Of a stretch of DNA of 64,000 nucleotides, positions 25,561-34,530 are shown piece by piece (the first letter of the stretch is position 1; every line of letters begins with the position of its first letter). Location of the stretch: assembly GCA_037013495.1 (NCBI GenBank), contig CM072810.1, positions 83,002,449 through 83,066,448 of the forward strand, in the 5' to 3' direction. A program made the position numbers and the translations under genes. The notes under the pieces were generated by a model. It saw nothing but the letters and a program-made list of their open reading frames with translations, was not told the origin of the DNA and did no database searches. The stretch is from Hippophae tibetana (lineage: Eukaryota; Streptophyta; Magnoliopsida; Rosales; Elaeagnaceae).

Positions 25561-25607
25561 TGTTGAATGAATTTAGAAGCTTATTGAGCTTGAATGCTCT
25601 AATATCG

Positions 25608-26008
25608 TGATATAATAACAATTGAAATGGAGTATAGTAAAGAAGAAGAATGCAACATCATGATTGAACAACAAATAAGAAGAAATGCAGTATGGAAGAA
25701 GATGAAGACTGATAGAGAAGATGTTTGTAATTTTGTATTGATGACTAAAACTATGCAAAATCAAAGAGAAAGACTTAATACAATTGTGTAATACATGACA
25801 ACTATTTATAGAGAAATAATACTTGATTAGCAAGTATACTTGTTGCTCACACATAGATAAATAATACTTGATTATCAAGTATAATTGTTGCTCACACCAA
25901 GATATAATGTTAACTAACCCTGTGCTATTTATCTAGTTATCAATTCATGCATATTAATGACTTGATTTGCTGCTTGTATTAGCTAATAAGTCTTGTTTAA
26001 CTCCAACA
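25608..26008 (-). repeat. 5' LTR of the 20.5-26.0 kb copia element
   Basis: Minus reading starts TGTTGGAGTTAAACAAGAC and ends GTTATTATATCA. It is followed by the primer site CGATATTAGAGCAT (25595-25607, Met type with changes). It holds two copies of the 45-bp unit (about 25816-25905) against three in the 3' LTR. The many base differences between the LTRs show that the insertion is old. Confidence 0.9.
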
Positions 26009-26406
26009 TTAGATACTTTAGGAGGAAGAATAAAAGAACTAAAATTTTGGATAATTCTACAATGCCAAAGAAGAAGTGAATATAATTATGCTAAAGAAAA
26101 TTCTAAAATATATTGTGATAGAAAGAATTTATACATGCTAGGCAAGTATGGATGTAGTATAAAGCCTTATAATAAAAATATAAAAATTATAAAAAATTCA
26201 AGAAATATAAATTTAGAAAATAAGACTTTTCTTGATATAAGAAAAGATATAACCGAGAACCTTATAAGAAATAATATTTTAGAAGAAGAAAACTTCATAG
26301 AAAAAAGTTATTATCCACCAATAAGGAAAACTTACAAGTGTTGGATATGTAAGGAGGAAGGCCATTGTGTCAGTGAATGTCCTAATAGGTTAACTTATAA
26401 AAATTA
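26009..26406 (+). pseudogene. Coat-protein region, C-terminal part with intact zinc knuckle, unit 2
   Basis: An open frame continues from LTR sequence (it can be read from 25967) to the TAA at 26407. The viral part starts at TTAGATACTTTAGGAGGAAG, matching unit 1 at 12736. It is rich in Lys, Asn and Glu, then ends with CWICKEEGHCVSEC, a complete CX2CX4HX4C knuckle (bases 26339-26380), the nucleic-acid-binding motif of caulimovirid coat proteins. This 130-codon stretch has no stop, which is unusual in this array. Confidence 0.8.
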
Positions 26407-26539
26407 ATATAAAAAAAATTAAAGACATTAGAACAAACCTATAAGATGGAATTAAAATCTATAGAAGAATCAGATATTGATGAAACATAATCAATATACT
26501 AAACGAGTGAAACTAAAGAAGAAGAAACAAATTCAGAGG

Positions 26540-26960
26540 AAACATTTGATGATGAATGATCTATACAGCATAACTAATCCTAATAGTACTTATATAAAAA
26601 TAGAATTCAAGGGATATAATAAATATCATTTACATGCTTATATAGATATTGAAACCAGTATGTGTAGAGTAAGTAAATATGTATTTTCATAAGAATTTTG
26701 TACTATAACCCCAAAGGAATTAATGGTAAGAATAACAAATAATATAACAATTAACTTTAAAAAGGCTATAAAAGATATTGATGTTATAATAGGAGGAGAA
26801 AAGTTTCATATCCCTACTATATATCAACAAGAAATTATAGTATATTTCTTAATATGAAATAATCTTTTAAAATTATACCAACCATTTACTTAATGTATGA
26901 ATAAGATAAGTATAATAAAATTAGAAAGAGAAACAATATATATTTCAAAGGTTAGAAATA
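26540..26960 (+). pseudogene. Aspartic protease region, unit 2
   Basis: The frame at 26477-26692 contains DLYSITNPNSTYIKIEFKG and YIDIETSM. The latter occupies the place of the family motif YIDTGAT: the Asp is kept, but the Thr-Gly are changed. The remainder (26700-26960) matches unit 1 at 13380-13660 at nucleotide level. The altered motif makes activity very unlikely. Confidence 0.65.
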
Positions 26961-27119
26961 CCAAAAGTATGTCATCAAAAAGGTTTGTTGGATAACATAA
27001 AAAACAAAAACATGGTGAAATGTACCAAAAATAAAAACCACATTTAGAAAATATAACATATAATGAAAAATTAATAGATGAAGATGATCTAGAGTTTAAT
27101 AATCAGAAAAATCTTTTCT

Positions 27120-28571
27120 TAAAAGAAATACAATAAGATAAGAGGTTACTGGAAATAATAAAATTACTTAAGATAGTAAGCTTAGAAAACCCTTTAAATC
27201 CAAACATAAATAAGCTTGAATACGTAGCAAGTAGGGGTGAACTAATAATCTGATCAATCTGCTTAAATTGAGAAATTCAATTCAATCAGCTAGATTCAGA
27301 TCGAACTGGATTGACAAATTTTATACCTATCTAATTCGGATTGAAAAGTATACAATCTATTTAGATTTAGATTGATAGATTTTATAATCCATTGTATCCA
27401 ATTTGGACCGAATTAATATTAAATTATAAATAAATGCACATTTTATTTTATAATGTGTTATATTTAAATATCATACATAATATAATCATATTATATTGCT
27501 ATTTAAACTTAAAATATTAATATAAATATTTATAATAATTTAATAAATGTACAGACATACTTCTTACTCTTTTGATTTTCTAAGTTATAACTATAAACAA
27601 TAAATCTTATTAAAGTACATAAATTTAAAATTTAAATATTGTGTATGTCGTGTTTTATATATGCTAATAATTCATAAATACATTTTAATATAAATCTGAC
27701 CTTATCTAATCCAAAAAATTTGATTTGTTTGGATTTAGATTAGTTTGGATGGATTGCATCAACGAATTGATTCGAAATGAAAATCTCCAAATTTGATTTA
27801 GATCAGATTGGATTTGGATTGACCAATAATAGGAAGTTTTCATCCGCTATTTTTCCTTAATAGCAAGTATAAAACTAAAAGACAATAATAAGATTATAAG
27901 AGTAAAACCTATGGTCTACACTCTAGAAGATGGAGAAGAATTTGGTAAACATATTCAACAACTTTTGGAACTAAGAGTAATTGAACCAAGCATGAGTTCA
28001 CACTCGAACCCAACTTTTTTAGTAGAAAAAAGCTAAGAAAAGATGAGAAAATAAAATAAAAAAAGATAATAAATTTTAAATCACCGAATAAAGAAATAAT
28101 AGATGATCGATATTTTATCCCAAAAAATAAGAGTTATTGGCCTTAATCAAAAGAATGAAATATTTTTCTAGTTTTGATTACAAGAGTGGATTCTACCAAA
28201 TCAGTCATTTTTGAAGAATATCACTCATTTTATTGTGTCTATATTGATGATATATTAGTCTTTAGTGATAATATCAATCAGCATTATCTTGATATATCAA
28301 AAATCCTCATAAAATGTAAGAAAAAAGAAATAATATTGTCTGAGAAAAATGCAGTATTAGCCTAACAAAATATCAAGTATTTAGGATTTGAAATAGAAGA
28401 TGAGAAATACCATCTTCAACCTCATGAACTAAATAATATAAAAAAAATTCCATTGTCATCACTGAAAAAAACTAATTATACAAGATTTTTAGGGTGTTTG
28501 ACATATACAAAAGAATATATTAGGAAATTAATAGAATTGTGAAAACTTTTACAAGAAAAATAATATACAAG
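27120..28571 (+). pseudogene. Reverse transcriptase of unit 2, interrupted and internally deleted
   Basis: The start at 27120-27233 and continuation from 27861 match unit 1 at 13770-14190; the hAT-like element lies between. The catalytic box is YIDD within FYCVYIDDILVFS (about 28234-28265). Just before it, FYQI (28185-28200) is joined directly to this box region, whereas unit 1 has about 130 bases more there, covering PQGQFQW and APGIFQRYMD. The palm is therefore deleted. The end (28440-28560) is the thumb, which recurs at 30305-30415. Confidence 0.75.
27234..27860. mobile_element. Small non-autonomous DNA transposon, hAT- or MULE-like
   Basis: A 627-bp block interrupts the reverse transcriptase of unit 2 and is absent from unit 1. 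TAGCAAGTA occurs at both sides (27225-27233 and 27861-27869), a 9-bp (or 8-bp) target duplication; removing one copy and the insert restores the alignment with unit 1 base for base in length. The left end reads (TA)GGGGTGAAC and the region near the right end reads TTTTCATCCGCTA, similar to hAT termini. Inside are many GATTGGATT/AATCCAA motifs. No transposase. Confidence 0.75.
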
Positions 28572-30294
28572 TGTATAAAGAGAAGCTTCCCATACATAGA
28601 AACAATTATATGATGGCTAATTGTTCTTCTAACTCAAATAGGTAACCGGGGACCTAAATAAAGGGTGAAAATACTAAACCATTGAATCTTTTCATAAACT
28701 CTATATCAATTTGGTAAAGCATACCTCATAATATGAATTGAGCAATTAACACAATAAAAGTATACAACAAAAACAACCTACATTAGGAAAGAAAAAATTA
28801 CAGTAAACACACTAGTGATAGTGTGTCTCACAAGCTTCTGTCCAGGCTAGAAGTATGCATAAACATAGCAAACATCATATAACATGCAAGATAGTCATAC
28901 ATACTGAAAAGCAATAAGGCATTTTCAATCTCTTCAAGACCTTATATGTGGAAACATTATTCTATAAATGATGATTGTACTTTCAAGGTATGCAATTATA
29001 CATTACATAATAAACCATAATAAAGAGTCCAAAACTCGGTACATTACCAATGTAAAAAGATACAATTTCTTTAGAGGCTTACACCAAAAATGCATGATAA
29101 AAAAGCAGAAGTAATAATTAGAAAGTTATAGGTATGCTACAAGGAAAGGAAAAAAACATAAAACTATGCAAAACAAATAAGTTTTCTAATTAGAGTCTAA
29201 ATCTAGTATGATAGAACATACATAATAGATACTCAGATTATACTAACACAAAAGTAAGTCATGCATAACAACAAATATAATGAGATAAACCTGCATAGAA
29301 ACCTTATCTATGTGGTAACATTCTCGGGTTACTTCAGGGGACTAATCAGCATCAAATAATCCACTAAACAATAAAATAGTTACTCTGCGAGAAATAAAAC
29401 CACCATTACCTCTATCAACCAAAGCCTCTGTCCTAACTGTGTATTGCTGCTCTTTCCCACACCACCCAATTTGGTGTGATTAGTGACTACATATCAATAA
29501 CTAGAAGTGTAACTCTTTCCAATCTTGAGGACAACCCTCAAACTCAAACAACCTATCTCTTGCTGCATACAACAAGAGATATGAGAACTTAAAGCATTTA
29601 ACTTAGGTCACTCTCACAATGAAGTTCTCATAAATAAATAGCTATATAAAAGCAACTCTCAGCCTACACATAACTCACATACAACCCACCTGCAAACACA
29701 ATCTTAAGTACTCAACACTCGCAAGTATGATTTTGCTCACATAATCATGAATCAATAATACCAAATAACACTCAAGGTATTAGTGATTCAAAAACAAAAA
29801 AATGATATGTCAATTTTGATAAAGTTCTGCTTCTTTTTTTGGATGCACAATAAGAAGAAATGGGGGGATATTTATAGAACTCAAAATTACCACCTCACCA
29901 ACACCTCCCCACCACCTATGGTGAGGTCATTGGCGAGCATGGTGGAGAACTTGGTGGCAAAGTGGTAAAAATTCATAGTTTCACTTTCCAAAAATTACCA
30001 AGTACTTTCCATAAATGCCTTCACCCAAAATGAAACAAAAACATAAGTGACAATGTCGGCTTGCCCGCAAAAAACCAACACTTCACTTAGTATGCACACT
30101 ATGAAAACCAACCTCATATTGTGTATAAATATTCTTGCATACAAAGTGTTCTTAACTATGTGCATATGTGTATTATTGATCTATAGTAACCAACCTAACA
30201 TAGAGGATGATAGAATATTGAGTAAAATAAAAAAAGACATCGTGTTTTATATGTGGGAAGCCAACACACAGGCATAAGAACAACGAGACTAACA
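28572..30294 (-). mobile_element. Solo LTR (long variant), minus strand
   Basis: Similar to 1359-3195 over its whole length; in minus reading it starts TGTTAGTCTCGTTG. It shares the TATAAATA box (about 29867-29876) and the GC-rich inverted repeat upstream of it (29890-29960). No primer site or internal region adjoins either end, so it is a solo LTR. CAAG (28568-28571 and 30295-30298) flanks it, a probable target duplication. The frames 29783-29968 and 30047-30277 are LTR sequence, not genes. Confidence 0.75.
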
Positions 30295-30304
30295 CAAGGA
30301 TTTT

Positions 30305-30930
30305 TTAGTGTCATCACTGATAAGAACCAATTACAAAGGTTTTTATGGTGTTTGATATTTGTAGAAGCATATATTAAAAAATTAATAGAAATAAGTAAAC
30401 CTTTACAATCAAAACTTAAGAAATATTATGCATGAAAATGGACTGATCAAGATACTATATACATATAAAAGGTAGAAGAACATGTAAAAAATTTACCAGT
30501 ACTTTAACAGTCCAAGATTAGATGACAAAATGATAATAGAAACGATGTTTTACATGAATGTCAGGGAGCCATATTAAAAGCAATAGTAGATATAATAAGG
30601 ATGAATAGTTGTATAGATTTACTTAAGAAACTTTTCAATGAGTTGAACTACAAAGTATGAAAAAGAATATTTAGCTATAAGAAAATAAAGAAGTTTGGTA
30701 TATACGTAATATCCTTAAGATTTATTTTTAGAACAAACAATATTTCTTGAGAACCAATATTGTATTGTAGGAGATTACAAACAAGGAAGATTAATCAAAT
30801 GACAGCAATAGTTCATCTATTGCAAATTTGATGTTGAACATCTAACAAGAAAAAATAATAGTTTAGCTAAGGCTTCAACTAGAGAATTATCCTCACTAAT
30901 AATTTTTACAATGCCAAGAAAGATGAACAA
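30305..30930 (+). pseudogene. Second copy of reverse transcriptase thumb plus RNase H region, unit 2
   Basis: 30305-30415 repeats, in diverged form, the thumb already present at 28450-28560 (here QRFLWCLIFVEAYIKKLIE). It then continues into the RNase H region that matches unit 1 at 14690-15120, ending FDVEHLTRKNNSLAKA. Stops are frequent. The doubled thumb on the two sides of the solo LTR means the two halves do not form one simple interrupted gene. Confidence 0.65.
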
Positions 30931-30939
30931 TCTTGACAT

Positions 30940-32210
30940 AGAAATCAAGATCAAAGAAAAGGAAATACGTGTTCTAAAAGATCAACCATATATTTTATAC
31001 CTTAAAAAGTCACTCATAGGTGAAAAATAGAAATAGTCTAGTTTTCCAACAAAGAAATAGATTAAAATCTCAAAGGCAGAGGATAAAACCTTAGAACTAA
31101 CTAAGAGAGAACATGGTAGCTCCTCAAACGCTTTATGGTTTGAAATTACAGATGAGGAAGAGCTCAAAGAAAATAATAAATAAATAAAAAGTATTATGTT
31201 GACGACAATGGACAAGCTCCATAAATATATAAGACATGGTTAAAAGTAAGTAGGAAAATAACTGGATTCTCAGATGTAACACACAAAACATTTACTAATA
31301 GAATTGAAGTAGAAGGAAGTTTTGCCAATTTCAAAATCCATAAGCTTCCTAGACCCAATGATGTAGTAGGTAGCTTAGAAGGCAAATATACACAAGAAAT
31401 CAAAAATCAAATAGCTGCAAAAGAATATGTGACAATGTTAGAAAAGATAACAAGATCAGTAATCTTATAGGAAATAGATGATATATTTCTTATCCTCGAT
31501 GAATAAAAGGAAAGACAAAGAAACATAAACCCATACCCTTGGCTAAGTCTTTATAATTTAGCAAGAAAATATCAACTTGAAACTATGGAATTTTTCACAA
31601 TAGAAAATTTTCATACACTAGGAAGAAAACCAATTACATATAGCAAATTCAATATTACTGAAGGAGCATATCCAAAACTTGTTTACCAAGTATTTTATTA
31701 TGTGTTGATAAAAAATATTTAATCAAGTAACAATTTAGTGAAATTAGTTTATTTTTCTAAAACTTTAAAAAAGCCATTAATTTTTTTAGAAAAAGAGTAA
31801 AAGTGAATGATTGTCTAGTATTTTTAAGATTTTTCAATTCCATAATGGATTGACATAAAGGAAAGTATATCAGTTCTTATCATTTTGTTAAAATAGGAAT
31901 GACATCTTCAATAAGAATAGTAAACTAGCCCAGGGTTCCAACAAAAGAAAAGTTTAATGAAGAAGCTCTTAACCAAGAAAGAGTAATAATGTTGAGTCAA
32001 ATAAACCATGAAACCAATAAAATAGGAACATCCTCTAAAATCAAGATAAATTATTTCACAAGTGAGGTCATAATAATCTTACATAGTAGCTTGCACATAA
32101 TTAAAGAAGATATTGAGAAAATTGTCAATTATGAAGCATCACTCAACTGCAATGAGTTGGATGTGACTGAAGGCACGAAATAGAAAATTTAATAGTAGCA
32201 AAAATAGCAG
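30940..32210 (+). pseudogene. Second reading frame with viroplasmin/RNase-H1-type domain, unit 2
   Basis: After a charged lead (LDIEIKIKEKEIR), 31187-31340 reads KKYYVDDNGQAP, stop, IYKTWLKVSRKITGFSDVTH, then KTFTNRIEVEGSF. The pattern YYV..G..P.IYKTW....ITGFS.V.HK.F....EVEGSF matches the hybrid-binding domain of RNase H1 and viroplasmin, including the conserved Trp. The later part has long stop-free stretches (for example 31530-31720, with YPWLSLYNLARKYQLETMEF and GRKPITYSKFNI) that correspond to unit 1 near 15900-15960. Function is unknown; in caulimoviruses the related P6 protein reinitiates translation and forms inclusion bodies, which need not hold here. Confidence 0.6.
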
Positions 32211-32476
32211 ACTGAAGACCATAGTTCCTTTATTGTATAAATGATAGATTTGGATCTACATCTCTAATATAAAGAGGAAGCATGTCGACAAGTATTTTTA
32301 ATAAATAAATGTTAATAGAAAATTTTTAAAATTAAATAAGAGATAAGATAAAATGTAATCCTTATCCTTCCACATATTTTTATTTCATAAGAGAAAGAAA
32401 GAGATAAAGATAAGATAAAATATTTGTCCTTCCACGTGTCTTTATGTCATATATGAAAAATAATTGTTTTTATATC

Positions 32477-32485
32477 TATAAAAGG
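32477..32485 (+). promoter_or_regulatory. TATA box of pararetrovirus unit 2
   Basis: TATAAAAGG, identical to the box at 16667-16675 and in the same relation to the second frame. Upstream is a repeated AGATAAGATAAAAT motif (about 32338-32353 and 32409-32422), including GATAAG boxes common in plant pararetrovirus promoters. Confidence 0.7.
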
Positions 32486-32630
32486 GTTCTTGTATAAGGA
32501 AGAATGGCATAGTAAGTTGTAATCATAGAACCCAAACATCCATATATTCTTAGAAAAATAATGTATAAACAAACTCCTACTAAGAAAATTAGCAGGAAAC
32601 TTGGGTTGTAATGATCTCACTTCCTTAATG

Positions 32631-32636
32631 AATAAA
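32631..32636 (+). terminator. Polyadenylation signal of pararetrovirus unit 2
   Basis: AATAAA lies 150 bp after the TATA box. In Caulimoviridae the transcript passes this site once and ends on the second pass, giving a terminally redundant RNA. The neighbouring TTGTAAT sequence is shared with unit 1 near 16850. Confidence 0.5.
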
Positions 32637-32659
32637 AGTTCAATTTTAACCAAAATAAA

Positions 32660-32930
32660 CTTCGTGGTTGTGTGGCATCTACGTGGCTTGCCCAGTCAAC
32701 TCCCCTACTTGTGTGGTAAGCCACATGGTAGCTCCTGATTGGTCCTACATTAAAAATTCATAAAAAATCTAGAAAAATCCAAAAATTATATTTTTACCCC
32801 TTTTCACTAAAAAGTTTAATGTTTTAATATTTTTTGCCATAAAAATACTATTTATTAAATAAATAAGTAAATATTAAGTAAAAAAAGTGTGATAATGACT
32901 CTACTTTCATAGAGTCGTCAATCCTATCAT
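32660..32930 (+). repeat. Dispersed repeat, copy 1 (partner at 40690-40930)
   Basis: Similar to 40690-40930 in the same orientation. Shared landmarks are GTGTGGCATC.ACGTGGC, TACATTAAAAA / TGCATTAAAAA, ACTATTTATTAAA / ACTACTTATTGAA, and ACTCTACTTTCATAGAGTCGTCAAT / ACTTTACTTTCATGGAGCCATCAA. It is non-coding. Its place inside the untranslated region of pararetrovirus unit 2 suggests either a virus-derived segment or an independent small repeat. Confidence 0.6.
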
Positions 32931-33177
32931 TGGTTGAAGGTAGTAAGCCATTACTCCCAATCTAGAAGATGAGGCTTCTAATAAGGAAACTAAAGATCAG
33001 ACCTACAATAGTGAAATACAGATGTGGATCCATATTCATTAGAACAAGATACAACTATGGTTTCTTTTTGTTAAGAATAATATCTATTTGTTAAAAATCC
33101 TAAAATTAGAAAATTAATCAATATTTATTTATTTAAAATTCTTAAATAAAAAAAATTAATCATAACCAAAAATTATT

Positions 33178-33450
33178 TGGTATCAGAGCTACAATATATA
33201 AAACATACGATTGGATGAAAAATTTAACGTTGTAACTATTCAAGGGTATCCTTGATATTAAATATCAACCTCAAGGATATTATAGATATTTTTATAAAAG
33301 TTAGTAGCATATGTAAAGATATGCTAAAACTCAGGGACATGAATGACAATTTTCCCAAATTCATCATTATTGTTTTTTTTCTAGAGCATTTAAAAGATAT
33401 AAACCTTGATTGATATGAATTGTGTGCAATGAATATATAAGTATACATAT
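33178..33450 (+). mobile_element. Primer site and leader of a third pararetrovirus unit (truncated)
   Basis: TGGTATCAGAGCT at 33178-33190 is a perfect Met-type primer site. The following sequence has two passages (near 33235-33300 and 33320-33350: AAGATATGCTAAAACTCAGGG) like those after the primer site at 18781 (AAGATATGTTAAACCTCTAGG). This is where a new genome copy starts after unit 2, so the array is head-to-tail. Nothing viral is recognisable after about 33450. Confidence 0.65.
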
Positions 33451-34530
33451 TGCAACAAATAATATAACAATAAAAAATATTGTTCCCACGAATGTTATGT
33501 TATTAGAAACTAATTTTTAAAACTAAAAAGTAAAGATCAATTTTTTTTGTTTTATTTTTTATTTTAAAAAGCAAAATTAAAACAAATTAAAATTAAATAC
33601 TAGTAATTAATTAAATCAAAATTAGTGGCTAAGAAGATATATGAAAAAATATCTATGAATATTTAATCTCTCAATTTTCTAAACATATGAATCACTAAAA
33701 TCTCCCAATATAATTAACAATCAGTTACATGACCAATTGAATCTAACCTAACATATATTCCTCTCTCAAGTAAATTATACATCATATATTAATTAACCTA
33801 ATCACATTCTTATGTCAATTAAATTGCATATTACACATTATGTTCATCAACTATGGATCACATACATAAAAATCATAAATCTATGTCTAGAAATTATGCA
33901 TGTTATTTAATCAAGACAAACAATTAAATAATTCTCTCAAAAATATTTAATCGTCTCTACAGATCAAATGTTAGTCAAATAATTAATATCATAAAAATAA
34001 GATTAAATAATATTACTCAATTGAAATTATAATTTTGGTAAAAAAATAGATAATCACATGTAGAAAACTGGGTTCACGAGACTCTTAGATTTATAAATTA
34101 GCTAGACATGATTTTGTTCATAAAGCTCCAATTTTTCATAAAGAAATACATAAAAATTGATAAAGAAAAGAGAAGAAGAATAAGTATAATCAATCTCTTG
34201 AATTGTAACACCAATCTTCTCTTTAATCTCTACCAAAATTGTATCTCCTTTAAACTTTTTATGTATTTTCTCTCTCCTTAGCACCAAAAATTGATAAAAC
34301 AAAATTGGCAATTTTTTTGACTAATTAGGGTTTTGAAACAATAAGAGCTTGAGATGAAAAAGGAAAATTAACAATGTTGGCCAATGGGATCGTGAAAGGT
34401 GGAAAGGGAAAAGGATGGAACCAATCATCGTACGACGTATGTCAAGGTGGATTTGTCATAGTCAACAAGTGTTGAGTCAGTGCCATATGGCAATCTTAAT
34501 TCATGGATACGAATTATGTAGCACCTTGAT
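33451..34530. other. AT-rich sequence, no gene recognised
   Basis: Between the third viral leader and the gypsy LTR. It contains TAGCTAGACATGATT and CCCTAATTAG-type strings often seen near plant LTR-element ends, but no domain is visible. The 69-codon minus frame at 34102-34311 shows no family similarity. It might be extra gypsy-related non-coding DNA. Confidence 0.35.

Larger units (their letters stand above)
20534..26008 (-). mobile_element. Complete Ty1/copia element (RE1/Retrofit-like), minus strand, defective
   Basis: LTRs at 25608-26008 (5') and 20534-20973 (3'); primer site at 25595-25607; polypurine tract TTTGAGGGGGATG just before the 3' LTR. Gag, protease, integrase, reverse transcriptase and RNase H follow in copia order. 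The flanking pentamers CTAGA (20529-20533) and TTAGA (26009-26013) are a target duplication with one change. Stops occur in every domain, so it is immobile by itself. It lies in the coat-protein region of pararetrovirus unit 2 and so inserted after the virus did. Confidence 0.9.
18781..33170 (+). mobile_element. Endogenous pararetrovirus unit 2 (decayed, with three nested insertions)
   Basis: Same order as unit 1, with foreign DNA removed: primer site and leader (18781-19060), coat protein (20025-20533 and 26009-26406), protease (26540-26900), reverse transcriptase (27120-27233, 27861-28571), reverse transcriptase end and RNase H (30305-30930), second frame (30940-32200), promoter (32477) and AATAAA (32631). 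Inside it sit a copia element, a hAT-like element and a solo LTR, plus an AT-rich insertion in place of the movement-protein region. Nucleotide similarity to unit 1 is recognisable but clearly diverged, so they are not recent duplicates of each other. Confidence 0.8.

Noticed and set aside
32631-33177. Idea that unit 2 has LTRs like a retrotransposon
   Set aside because: The second frame, promoter and primer-site order fits a circular pararetrovirus genome, and no LTR pair surrounds the units.
34100-34320. Possible host gene exon on the minus strand near AAACCCTAA-like sequence
   Set aside because: No recognisable protein, no convincing splice sites, and the surroundings look transposon-derived.
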